Positions 24,955 to 37,224 of a stretch of DNA of 64,000 bases are shown piece after piece. Every line of letters starts with the position of its first letter. Within the stretch, counting starts at the first letter, position 1. The notes under the pieces were generated by a model. The model had not been told where the DNA came from. It made no database searches and worked only from the letters and a program-made list of their open reading frames with translations. The DNA comes from Styela clava (lineage: Eukaryota; Chordata; Ascidiacea; Stolidobranchia; Styelidae), in assembly GCF_964204865.1 (NCBI RefSeq), contig NC_135251.1, positions 11,966,001 to 12,030,000 on the forward strand. Direction: 5' to 3'. Both the position numbers and the translations under genes were made by a program.

Positions 24955-26457
24955 ATTTTTATATTTGTACTTACTAATGTAAATAATTATGTGTTAATTA
25001 TGAGTATAGCAACAAAATTGCATCTTGAAAGTCTTCGTTCAGAAATATTGGCGGTTTGAAATAAGCACGACATAGAAGAGTTGGTGCCGGTATTTTAGTT
25101 TCAGAGCGTTTCGCTTCAACATAGCCTGCCTACTTTTCTACATCCCAGATGAAGTGAGCTTATTAACTTGGCATTTTCATGTTAATTAATTTTAAATGGG
25201 TTCTTGAAATGGTCTAAAATCCTATCAAAATTTCATTCGAAAGATATGTTTCTGGCTCTGCAAGATATATTTCTCCCTTGTTACCGATACCTTTTCTCCG
25301 CCTGAAATTCTCAAATGTTTTGGTCAAAGGTTTTGTAGAGCTTATTATGGAACGATGTTTGAACTCATGCGATAATATTTACTGCCCAGCCTTGTGCAAA
25401 TAGGTTGTGCCGAGTGTAACGAGTACCAGCCAATAGACATATTCCGAATTGTTTCACAAAATGGAGAAAGGTTCCATTAAAGCTATTGTACAAAGCGCTC
25501 AACCAACGGCGGAATTTTTATTTCATATGATGTAAATTCGAATTTGAATATTAGATATTTCTGAATCCGATTGCTGTATAACTACACACTTTTCTACACA
25601 TAACACAGTTGTCAGCAGACTACTACTTTTGGTGGATTTTCATATTTAATAATTGGGCGTGTAATTGGGACAGCAAAAGTATTTCAATGTTATTGTCGCC
25701 CATCCTCCAACACGATGCAACACCTATCTGTGAATGATGAAACCGAATTAATACTATTTCTATTTGAATATTCTTTGTATGACAATACCCATCTTCAATT
25801 TATAAAACAACAAACTTCTGAGGCCTACGTCAGCCCAACTCGTCGTAAAGAATTTCTAAACTGTTTTTAAATTTTGACACTCGTTCTCTTCACAAGTGAA
25901 TCATGACTGCTCCGACGTCTATATGAGAATGGTAAAGGGGCGAAGGGTCAACTTGTGTACTTGAAAAAGATGATGCGATGCATCCCATTACTGTAGCATG
26001 CAGAAAGGCTGACTAGTGCCTCGTAAGTATACCGACAGAATCAAAACAGTTTGAAAAACATGAAGAAAACTTTAAGCTCGTTATATCAAGATTCGATGCG
26101 ATCAATTTCTACAAACAGCTCACTATAGTGTCCTAATAGCCTACTAAATCAACACTATACGCCGTAATTACTCTTGCTTTAGCGAGATGATTGTAATACA
26201 GCTCTAGTTAATACAGTCGCCTGCAAGACAATAATAAACCCCTTTTCTCTCCATTAAATGCACGAAATATATTGTTTTGACCTCGGGGCGTAGTAAACAA
26301 ATAAACGATTGCAGGGTGACAGTGATTTATGCTTGTGATAAAAGCATATTGATGCGTAACAAATACGAGCTAAAATCAATGGCGTCAAGTTAATCTTCAT
26401 AGACTAACTAATGATGTATCACGAAATCAGTACCTGTTATTGGTGATTAAATACCTC

Positions 26458-29238
26458 GTGACGTTCCTCTTTTGCAGTTTTAACTTGAAATTGCTCTCAC
26501 GATTTATGCTGCATTCGCGATTGCCAAACATTCTAAATTCTAAATCGACAGAGGGTGATGCTATGAACTAACGGTTCTCTTTTACGAAATATAGTTCAGC
26601 ATTTACACCGACTCTCAATTGCATTTCCATTTCTCACTTTTGCAGTATTTACTTGAAATTGCTCCTACTTTTTATACTGCATTCGAGAATGTAGAATAAT
26701 CTAAATTTTGCATTTGCATTAGTTTCCTAAAATATTTTGCCACTAGATCTGTAAGAGTCGTTGCAAATGGTTGGGAACCCTCCTATAAATACAATACGGT
26801 CGACTCGAAATATAAATAAACGATTCTCTGTTAATAACCTCGGACTGGGCAAATTAGAAAAATAATGCCAAAGGCAGGGCATGTACCAGGCAAATGGAAA
26901 ACAAAAATTTCCACGTCACATCGATAATTGTGGAGATATTGAAACAAGTCGAACGAGCCAGTTCATAGAATTTCATGACATCGATTTAATAAGGGAAAAG
27001 GACGCCGAAGACAGGGGTTTTACAAGGAAATGTCTGAACTTAAATTGATATTAACTTATTCATCAATTAACAATGATGTATATATCAATAATAAGTACGG
27101 GCTTTGGGTAATGAATGTAATTGAGTAATGTTCTTCGTGACGTCCCTTTTTGCAGTATTTACTTGAAATTGTTCTTACGACTTTTGCTGCATCGCGATTG
27201 TCAAATAATCTAAATCGACAGCGTATGCTCGTAATGCTCTGAACTGACGGTATACTTTACGAAATATCGTTTCTCAAATAAATTTCCATTTCTCTTTTCT
27301 GTCTTTACTTGAAATTGCTGTTTCTTTTTATACTACATTCGCGATTTTCAAATATTCTAGATTTACATCGAGTGATGCCCCTAAATACGGTTTGTTTTTG
27401 CAAAATATCGTTCAGCATTTATTTACAACGCCTCTCAGTTCCTTTTCTCGTCTATTTGTCATGTCCCACGACGAACAGCATTTGCATTACTTTCCTAAAT
27501 ATATCCTGCTACTAGATGAAGTTCATTCTGTTCAACAGTCGTTGCAAGTGGCGAAGATAAATGAAGCACGTTCGGCGATCGCAAAACGCGAACTTCTATC
27601 CCCCAATTCACTGAAATCTATTATCATATCACTTTTTTTAGATTTGACGCCGTGATATTTTTCCTTTTTTGCTTTCCATATAGTAGGTCGGGGGAAGTCG
27701 GACCCACTAATAAGTTATTTTGAATAACTCTTCAAATAATGTCGCAGCTGCATTCGTTCTACTATTGATTCATGCACCCACCCTCCAGCTATCTTGCCAC
27801 ATTTGCACATTGTTGCCATAGCAACGAATCGGAATTTACGCCCGATTTTCAGCTAAAAAAATATCGGGGTAAGTTAGACACTTTGTGGGAAAGACGGACA
27901 CACACCAAAATTAACTTGATGGTGTCTAGGATTTCGGTCATAAGATTTCGATCAACGCCTAGATGGCCCAGGATTATGTCTCTTAAATTTTTTTTAAACA
28001 GATCACTTTTCTTGCATATCAAAAAGTATGTCCGTCTTACCCCATAAAGAACATAACAGGGCAATTTTCAAAAGAGTTTGAACAGTTTTAGGAAAACTAG
28101 AAATTTAAAATTTAGTTTGCGCTTTTTCAACTGCAATTTTTATATCTTCTTTACACGGACTACCTCTAGAAGTATTTATTTTGTAATTTCTTGGCATAAA
28201 CTTGGGCGTATTTTATACGCATATGGAAAAAATAATTTGACGGGGTAAGATGAAATTTTACGCCGGGCTTAACTTCTAAGAGATCCAATATAAATATGGC
28301 GATGAGTGTGCTTTTGATCTTTGTTGTAAAAGGGTACTTAGTACCAAAAAATAATTATTTATAAGTTTCGATGACGACGGCCCATTGACATTCCCAACAG
28401 ACTATATTGAAAAAAATCCTCCCCCCTCCCCCACTCAAAATCCACCCTACCTCTTAAGTGACCCTGCCAACCCAAAAATGAGTACTGGCAGTCTGCTAAA
28501 GAATTTATTCGATCTAATGCAACTACTTTCAACAAATAAACAAAATAGAACCGAGTTCGCAGACTTTTCCGGCTAAAATTATTCTTCGCCACCATGGGAC
28601 TCTATAATTTGACGTTTTTCTGTCCCAACAGAAACACCCCTTCCCGAAAAAGCACCGCCTTGTAAGTTATCGAGCCTGAAATGTAAAATCTTGGTTCTGT
28701 CGTTGTTCGCATGATGTCGCTCTTTCACGCGATGCGTTTTGAGCGACGAAAAAGCGCGAGGTGTCGCTAGTAGGAGGATTTTATTTTGACTGACCATCAT
28801 ACCCCGGGTGTCCGAACTACCCCGACCTACTATATCATGCCCTGATGTAGTTTTTCTGAATAGAAATTCAAAACGTCGGCAAATTGCATCGTTTTGCTAA
28901 CACTGGTTGTGCTTTATTTATCTTCGGTTGAATATACCTGGTGACAATCATACGCTGATCGTTGCAAGTGGATTGGAACCCTCTTATAAGTACAATACGG
29001 TCGACTCGAATTATCAATAAACGATTCTCTGTTAATAACCTCGGACTGGGCGAATTAGAAAAAATAATGCCAGAGGCAGGGTATGTACCAGGAAAAAAGA
29101 AAACAAAAACGTCTACGTAACATCGATAGTTGTGAAGCTATTGGAACAAGTCGAACAAGCCCGTTCATAGAATTTCTTAATCTCGATTTAATAAGGGGAA
29201 AAGACGCCCAAAGGCAGGTGTTTTACCAGTAAATATAT
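26458..29238 (+). repeat. Duplicated non-coding block upstream of the mutarotase-like gene
   Basis: A short unit (ttttgcagt..acttgaaattgct..atactgcattcg) recurs at about 26470, 26640, 27145 and 27295. A 275-bp segment (ggtcgactcg, cctcggactgggc, catgtaccagg) recurs at 26756-27031 and 28958-29238. The second copy is split by the 1.16-kb TIR transposon and flanking sequence. The string cgttgcaagtgg borders the insertion on both sides (about 27540 and 28962). The spacing resembles old tandem duplication followed by insertion. Confidence 0.6.
27678..28835. mobile_element. TIR transposon, 1.16 kb, non-autonomous
   Basis: Left atatagtaggtcggggg and right ccccgacctactatat are inverted repeats, and similarity runs on for about 30 bp (gtcggaccc / gggtgtccgaac). 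GGGGTAAG-type motifs recur inside near 27866, 28020 and 28236. Only short frames are present. It splits a duplicated block (26458-29238). Confidence 0.65.
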
Positions 29239-29403
29239 ATATGATCGGCAGTCCCCAAAATTTATTTCGATTAATCTTTACATGATTTGTTATATATGGT
29301 AAACATGACATTTTTTAATTAAATATCCTTTGAACCTGTAAATATCCTTGAAAATAAAAAGAGATCTCTGCCCAAATATATGGACACAAAAGCCAAAGCG
29401 ACA

Positions 29404-29594
29404 TTATACGACATAAATCATCGAAAATCCATAGGATTCCGATCCGAGCTATGGTGAATACACATGCAAAATTTGGAGCAGATTCAACCTCGCTTTCGTG
29501 AGATATCGCGTGCATCCAACAGACAGACAAAAAAACAGACAAATACCTATCAACATACTTACCGATTAAAATCGATAAGTAATAATAACATGAT
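29404..29594 (-). repeat. Interspersed repeat, inverted copy of 11001-11158
   Basis: Reads cctcgctttcgtgagatatc and ccaacagacagacaaaaaaa, the reverse complement of the copy near 11 kb. Confidence 0.7.
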
Positions 29595-29997
29595 AACGAA
29601 ACAACCCAGTACCCTACTTCGTATACAATACCACGAGACCGACTAATCTTATATGTCTGCGTATATAGTATTTTGCGCATGTAGGCTACAGTAATGTATT
29701 CGTCCTGCTTTAAAACTCATAACAGACTGTGCATGAAACTGGTTCAAGTTAATTTTTTGAATTAAAATAATAAATTCACTCAACATCAGACACGATTGAC
29801 TAATCGAGACGTGGTGATGTTTTGCCACCTCTGATATCTACAACACTTTGTGTGCACGTAATCATCGTTTTATATAATTGAATCAGCAAAAAATACTGCA
29901 CAAGATAAACTGCAAATTTTAAACAAAATTGTAGTTATGCTTCAGGACCATTAATAAAGGCTTGTTACACTTCTCCACAGACGAAGTAGTCATGTCA

Positions 29998-32900
29998 TCA
30001 CTGTACGGTAGTGAAGGTGTACCAGGTCTTCTGATCATATACTTCTCCTGGTTTCAAAATTGCGTTTGGAAATTTACCGATCTGTGAAGTAAACAAATAT
30101 TCTTTAATGAGAAGTCCTGCTTACACCGCAACGTGATTCGTACTATAATAACAATAAAGTTTGCTTACACAAGTTTACTAACAGTAAACAAAAATACCAT
30201 GACTTGTTTTAAATCCTAATGTTGGATAATTACAGGTTATACCCCAAGGCTATTTCCGACAGAGCTTATAATAATAAAGAATACGGAAGTTACCGTTGAA
30301 TGTAAGTCAAAAAAGCACGAGCACGAAAAATTCTGTCACGAACAGTGTTCTGCTAGAGTTGATAAAAAATTGAAAACTTACTTATTCAATGTAATGATAT
30401 AAGATCAATTTCAACATTTTTTCATTGTAATTTCTGTATTTTGATAATATCTGTATTTTGTATCAGCAAAATCTATTCTGAGTTTAAAAAGTAACCTAGC
30501 ATACACTTTGGCCATGTTATCTTTATATACTGACAACTACGCGCATTAAATACAACTTGTTAAAGTTTCAAGCACACACATAGCTTGCAAGGTTGAAAAA
30601 CTGTATATATATTTATTAACGACCATTACAAGCCTTCTCGTTTGCTTCCTACCTATATTACTCACGTGATTTATAGCATCCGGATAATTTTGCGTTTCCA
30701 AACACAAACAGCTTTGTTTTCCATAAGTTCCTTGGCCGTTTCTTTTAGGTTCATTGCTGAGAAAGTTTGCCGTGTAAAATTGTATCCCTGGTTGGGTGGT
30801 CTCTACCTCCATCACGCGACCACTCGGTCCCTGCTCCACTCTGCAGAAATTACGAAAATTGACAATAAGGCAGCAATTGAAAATTGTGTGCAATAGATAA
30901 AAAATAATTGTGTTATGAAGTTTACACAGAATGGCAAATATATCACATGCATGTTGTGAGGTATCGATAGGAGGTACACACCAATTGCTTACAAGTTTTA
31001 ATGGCTGAAAGCAAAGTTGTTGTTTGTTATTGAGATGCCAAATTAAAAACCAGGACGACGACGGAATCCAGTTGGCTAGAGTTAATAGTACCAGAAAACA
31101 ATTAAAAAGGTACAGCATTCTATCCCATCGGATATAAAGTCTAAAAAGTGACACTCAACTGTAAACTATTCAATAAACCCTCCGCTCTGGCCTAAAAAAC
31201 AAGCCGGCGCCAAGAAGATAATTTTAACTGCAAAAGTCTCTGCATAGGCAAGCATTTTTCAATTTCAGTTAAAAATTACAAACACGAATCACAATCTTGA
31301 GATATTTAATTGCGACTTCAAGAAATACGGAATAACAGTCAAGCATAGTGTAATAGTATTAGTAATACGGTGCATTGACCACAAATATAATATATTAATT
31401 TTAAAACAAAATATTTAATATCTGAACGATGAAATAAATTTGGTTAATTGAGCCAAATTACCTAGCTGCAAGTCTTCGTTCTCCATTCCGTGATAAACAG
31501 AAGTTATTGTCATATCCATTTGGAACTTTATCCAGTCTTTCTTGCGTCATGAGTTCAGGTTTTCGAAGATCAAATATAGTTCCTTCTACATCTTTAATCT
31601 CACCTTGAATAAAGGTATACTATATATAGTGCAGTGGTTCTCAAACTTTTAAAACCGCACCCACTTTTTAGAATTCGTCAAGTCTCGTGCCCAACCTCTA
31701 AAATACCTAGCTAACAATAATCTAGAAATAACAAATAATAAAGCGAAAGTAGATGGTACGTATATATCTGAAACAAGTGAGCTATGCTCAAATATATGGA
31801 CACGTAGCGCCATCCAATGGCAATAATTTTGATGACGTCATAGCGAAAAAAAAAAGTAATAGCCTTCTGGAGAAATTTTTTTTCTTTAACCACTGAAAAT
31901 TTCAAAGCAATTGGTCCAGTATTCGAAGAGAAAAGCGATTTTTTAAAAATGACGGAGACAAATAACAATAACAACAACATAATATTGAAACGATCGTTAT
32001 GTCCACTATACGTGTCCAATGAAGAAATGTAAATATCCAAAATTAGTCGGACAAGATCAAATGTTTTTAATTAGCTTCACACGCGCTCAAAAAATTGTCT
32101 ACGCCAACCTTGTGGAGCGCACCCCACCGTTTGAGTCCGTCCGTCAAATATGCCATTTTGGTGGAGAGTTATGTTAAATTTGACAATTCGCTCAATGTAA
32201 CAAACTTTATCAAGTGTCATAAGCAAAGTTGGATTAAAAAGTAAAAATGACGTGCCGTGCGTGTTTGAATTGTGACACAAAAACACCGTCGGCTTCAATA
32301 GGTATACTACCCGTAAAAATTTTCCATATATGAAAACACATTCTTGGTTGAATTCTAATCAAAATTAAATTCATCTCGCATTTGCCGGAGCAACGTTAAA
32401 AAGCGAACGTAAATTTTGATTAACAGAAGGAGATGAGGTACTTAGTATTTGATATGAATTGCGCGTTCTACGTGCTGATTCTCCCAAAAAAAGTTTAGAT
32501 CGCTGGTTCAAATTCATGGATTTTTACTCTCATTCGGTGGTTTCACCCGCTGTATGAAAATCAGTATTGATAGTGTTTGACTTTTAGTGAATGGCACAAC
32601 AAAATACATTACCGCAAATAATACTATTGATGTTGCCACGAATTGGACCTCCGAAAAATTCTTCCTATACTTTACCATTGTAAAATGTTGATGCTTATTT
32701 ATAAACTGGTTTATATGTTTCAATTCATGATTTTTATTAAAAATTCCAAAACGAGCCAATGTTCACAACCATGCAGCTCAAAAATCCGTCTGAGTTACAA
32801 AAGTGTCAGAGCGGCTGCTATCACGTCTATTGTTACGTCACATTTTGCATCTCGCTGATTATTTAATTTTACGGAAGTAAACAAGGAATAGATGCTCGGG

Positions 32901-35900
32901 GAAACATCAATAGTGTAAATATGACAATATTCTACCTGTTGGAATCGAACTTTCCGTAAATGGAGTCATCTGATCTGCGTTGATCATTACTTTGTGATCG
33001 TAAATTTTGTTCCACTTCTCCTGCGAAAATAGAAAATAATCTTTCACAAAGGTATTGTTCAAATCGAACATAAATTTACATAAGAATAATGATGCGCCTG
33101 AAGTATGCGTACCAAGATGGCGGACACCGGTACGTAGTATGTGTACCAGGTTAGGATAGGACATAATTTTTTCCCAATTTTCTTTATTTTAGTTCAATTA
33201 CGAGTTCGGGGACTAGCCAAGTGACAACCGGGTGTCCGCCATCTTGGTTCACATACTTCATGAGTATCAGAATATGGACAGCGACGTATTACTTTGGAAC
33301 CCTAAGCGCGGAACGACAAAAGCTGGAAGACCTGTCAAGACATCCACAAAGAAAACACTGGTTTATCTTTATCTTGCAGATCTCCCTAATGCTATAGCAT
33401 GGACAATAGAGAGATGTGTAGGGATGTAGTAAATTGCGTCCGGACCACTCGCCCGACATGATGATTATGCACGACAAATGCACCATAGATTGGCATAAAA
33501 GCCAAGACAGAATTTTCATGGTTATTCCGCGGCTAAAAGGGAAATCAAACAAGGCGGTTAAATATTACGTCGAGTGGATAACCGAGGTCAGTTGTCCGAT
33601 CATTTGTGACAATAGTTGGCCATTAATTGAAACGTGACTCCACGACAATGGACTTTGCGACACTTGTTTGGAAAACGAAATCGTCGAACATTTAATATTA
33701 CATTGTCCACGCTATGAAGTCCCAATATCATTTTTAATTAAGCATTACAAAGAACTGAATATAAATATTATCAATTTACTAACAAATTCCACATATATTT
33801 TGTTATAGAACACGTCCTCATAACAAACCGAAGCATTTGAACACCAACCCAACGCGTAATATCATAGTCCTGTTGGACAAAACTAAGTCAGCTATAAGCA
33901 CCATTAAAAAAATAAAAAGGATAATAATTGAAACGTGACAATTAACAATAGATTCCAGGGATGTTTGCCACGATTCGTCGAAATTGGTCACATACAATAC
34001 CAAAATGAAATTTCGCTATTTTGTAAAAGCATTGGCAACCAGAGGTGTATTAAGGCACGTGGGGTATGCCGGAATTTTAGAATCTTCGGAAACATGTGCA
34101 ATGTGTGAAAGAACTTTTTAGGATAGTATTATATAACTATATACAAAGTTAGCAGCCTGGAAATCGGTAATATCCGATACCGTTTTTAATCTGTTTAAGA
34201 TCTGTCCTAAGACTTAGGTTGCCAAAGAAAACGGATTCACTCCATAATTTCACTCACATGGCCAGCAAGATTGAAGTAACTATGATTTGTCATATTAACA
34301 ATCGTAAATTTATCTGTCGTTGCAGTATATTGAAGCAGTAACTCTGATTCGTTCAATTCATATCTTGCAGTTGCATGTACTGTGCCAGGAAAACCTTCCT
34401 CTCCATCTCTGCTCACCAATCTAAATAGGTAAGAAAATGTGGAAATAACTGACAAATGATGACCTCGTAACTCAGTAAAATCAGTGTTTTATTTTTTCAC
34501 CATCATGTAAATACATTTTGTACAAACAATATAAAAAAAAAACGTAAAAGTGGCATTTCACTGATTATCAAGCAGCGACTCCCGTGATTAAAGTTTAACA
34601 GTAATAAGGAGAAAAAAAAAATAGTCAACATTGTATCATTGAAAAAATAGATTTGAAGGTCACACAGCAAGATTATACCTTATTCAACAGTTATTTTACT
34701 CCTTATCTCGGAAAAAGCTTTATATTTATACTTGAACAAACATGCAGACTACACTGTAAAAAAGTGACAGTTTCACAAATTTACATCGGTTCGTTAAAGT
34801 CATTTGCACCAAAATAATTTTTAATTTCTCACTTGAACACTACGGCAGACTTCTGTATTTCTGCTTCCCAGATTTTCTGCGATGAACAAAATACCTTAGC
34901 ATAATCAGTCTTGAATGAAATTATGAATAAAAATAACGGCGCTCCAGAAGTGTGTGTACCAAAATGGAGGTAACTAATTTTGTTTCCCTAATTCACATCA
35001 AGTTGTGTAAAGAGACTGAAACATATATTCACTTGGCTAACACAGACAGTCCCCGAACTCGTAATAGAACTAAAATAAAGAAAATAGGAATAGAATTATG
35101 GCCTGACCCTAACCTGGTACGTATACTACGGGAGTAGCCGAAATTAGCTTGTGCGAAAGATCGATTTACTATCTTTAATCACCTGATGTTCGCACGACCA
35201 GCGAATCAATGCATATACTATATGAAAGGCAACATTGGTAACTATTTGACGCCTGGCAGCCGGACGACATTTAAAAAGATATTATTCCATACTGCCTAGC
35301 AGGAAAAAAAACATGGTGTCCCGAAAATGTCGTGTTCCGCTTGTCCCACTTTGTCATTTTTTGAGACACACAAAAAACATGTAGCTAAAAGGATCAAACG
35401 TATCAGATCATTCTGCGTAATATAAGGACTGAATGCCCGATTAAGACATCAAACTGGGAACAATTTCTAATATATATATATATGGATTGTTAATCTGAAA
35501 ATAATTTTGTTAACAGTGGTTCAACAAACCTTATCAAATCCAACTATTCCGCCATGTAAGCTGTTTGGTGGATTGTTGATTGGTAAACTGTAGTCCGTTC
35601 CATTCAGGGTAAACTTTCCGTTCGCAATTCGATTGCAGACGCGACCAACCGAGCAGCCAAAGTATCTGCTATATTTTTCGTACCCTGTAAAACAATTTTT
35701 CATGAATTTTGTGCTGTGGTTCTTGTATGTGCCTAAATGTTATTATACTCTTCTTTATTTATTTATTTTTGTCATTGTGAATATTCAAAGAACCAGAAAA
35801 ACATTTTAAACTCTCGCGCCCATTTCAATGTCAGAATGTAATAAACTCTAGATTTTTACTGTAACATTTTAGCGAATTAGGACAACATTTCGTTTGCCAC

Positions 35901-36469
35901 GAAAGGTACAGTACTTATTTGTTGTAATATAAGCCCTGGTTTATAATATTTTTATGGAATACCATTATCTGCTGTATTTCGTACCCTGCAAAATAATTTT
36001 TCATGTGATTTGCTAAGTCAAAAGCTAAGCTTTTTCGTGGTTTAGATAAATGTCATTCGACCCTCTCTCTCATTTGCTATTTGCGTGGGTGTGTGTATCC
36101 ATTGAAAAATTCAGGATACAATGAAGTTTCGCGCCTATTTCAATATCATTGCTATTAATTTTTTAGCACTTTACACAAATTGGGCAATTATTTCGAGTTT
36201 ATTACTGATTTGTGGCAAATTACAATATAAGCGTCTGCCTAATACCTAGTATATAATATTTCTACCAGACACTCACCTTGCACATCGTCGTACCCAGTCA
36301 CAACATCATCTACGACTCCATTTTTATCGGCAAATTTAATAGAGGTTATTGTTGCTCCATAATCCGTCAAGCTCAATTCTACTGTAGAAGACTTCAATAT
36401 ATACTTCGTAGCTTTCTTAGATCCATCCAGTGTTATACCAAAATGTGAAGTCGATATTTGTGTAGCCAT
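29998..36469 (-). CDS. GALM: Galactose mutarotase (aldose 1-epimerase)
   Basis: Interconverts the alpha and beta anomers of galactose and glucose, the entry step of the Leloir pathway; the family is cytosolic. Eight exons join in frame: 36469-36277, 35684-35530, 34876-34833, 34420-34258, 33020-32936, 31603-31462, 30840-30666, 30081-29998. That is 1041 nt, 346 aa, close to the usual animal length of about 342. The ATG at 36469 (MATQIS) sits in the context cgccATGG. Family catalytic positions are all present: His108 (NSLHGG), His177 ([10 protein letters not shown]), Asp245 (NGYDNNF) and Glu309 ([10 protein letters not shown]). The exon-5 segment [18 protein letters not shown] and the C-terminal TWYTF are also typical. 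Exon 3 is only 44 nt. Introns hold a MITE, LINE pieces and a hAT-like relic. Stop is TGA at 30000-29998. Confident in the family; splice borders are from sequence only. Confidence 0.92.
31632..32147. mobile_element. hAT-like relic with a nested insertion, in GALM intron 5
   Basis: The left end cagtggttctcaaact and the right part aattgtctacgccaaccttg match the element at 9242-9455. Roughly 31750-32060 is an insertion. Part of it (31775-31990) has an inverted copy at 57328-57537 sharing gctcaaatatatggacac, tgacgtcat and gaaaatttcaaagc. Confidence 0.6.
33094..33268. mobile_element. Composite MITE: family X arms around a family Y centre
   Basis: The outer ends match family X (gaagtatgcgtaccaagatgg and its inverted mate near 33236-33266), but the middle is family Y sequence in reverse orientation (tagttcaattacgagttcgg). 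It lies in GALM intron 4. Confidence 0.6.
33270..33816 (+). mobile_element. LINE C-terminal fragments in a GALM intron
   Basis: Two pieces of non-LTR retrotransposon coding sequence lie in GALM intron 4, antisense to the gene. One (33280-33428) reads [15 protein letters not shown], a typical endonuclease/RT tail motif. The other reads [20 protein letters not shown] near 33650-33712, a CCHC zinc motif (Cys-x2-Cys-x7-His-x4-Cys) found at the C terminus of such elements. Stops break both. Confidence 0.6.
34938..35137 (+). mobile_element. MITE family Y copy in GALM intron 2
   Basis: From ggcgctccagaagtgtgtg to ctacgggagtag. Flanks do not give a clear TSD. It carries the family's open frame (about 60 codons with MEVTNFV and [12 protein letters not shown]). 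Confidence 0.7.
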
Positions 36470-36846
36470 GGCGAAATGGCGTTGCACAATGCTTCACATG
36501 CCGGTAGCGAACTTTCTTTAGTCGCGATATTTGTAATTATTAACCAATATCAGCTATCAAACCATTACCCTTTATATCAGCGACACGCAATTGTTACACT
36601 GCCAGCCCGACCAGACTAGAATTACCGCTTTGGGAATCAACCAGACGTGCCACGTTTATCTTTCCGGCAACGTCGTACCGCAGAACACAAAATGCGCGAC
36701 ATTTTATAAAATTTCTTTCACAAGAAATTTGTCGCCTGTGTCACGCTTCCGCACTAGCAGAATTGATCAACAGCACGATTTATACTATTTATTACTTTGA
36801 GATCATATACCGTATTTGAATCATTATACGAAGACATCGAATCGAG

Positions 36847-36958
36847 GGCGCTTCGGAAGTATTCGTACGAAGATGACGCACAACCTGAACAACCCTAACC
36901 TGGTACAATACTATGTTCAGGTTGTGTGCCATCTTGGTACGAATACTTTGGGAGCACC
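36847..36958. mobile_element. Palindromic MITE family X upstream of GALM, perfect TSD
   Basis: 112 bp with arms ggcgcttcggaagtattcgt and its inverted mate. The duplication gaatcgag is perfect at 36839-36846 and 36959-36966. It lies about 380 bp upstream of the GALM start codon. Confidence 0.85.
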
Positions 36959-37224
36959 GAATCGAGAACCAATTTTGAAGTGAGTTAAAATCAATTATAC
37001 GTAAAGGACATTTGTGTTTTCAATGGTAATAATGCACGTCACTGTGACATAGTTTTTGGATGACGTAGCAAATGGGGGTTGGGACAGAAAAATTCCAAAA
37101 TTGTTGAGCCGCGTCTCGACGTCTGCAAGAAGTACTTGTGATAATAATAATATACTATGCCCACTAGTTCTTCGTGACGAAATTTGCTTATCCCGGGATT
37201 CATTCACGTAACCCAACAATCACG

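Noticed and set aside
29315-29680. A 121-codon minus-strand frame as a gene
   Set aside because: It lies across an interspersed repeat that also occurs near 11 kb, has no motif, and has no supporting splice context.
30546-31154. A 202-codon minus-strand open frame as an independent gene
   Set aside because: Only its middle (30840-30666) is coding, as GALM exon 7. The rest is intron read through by chance.
36470-36487. A longer N terminus for GALM (MQRHFA before MATQIS)
   Set aside because: The first codon of that extension is GTG, not ATG; the ATG at 36469 is in good context and gives the family's length.
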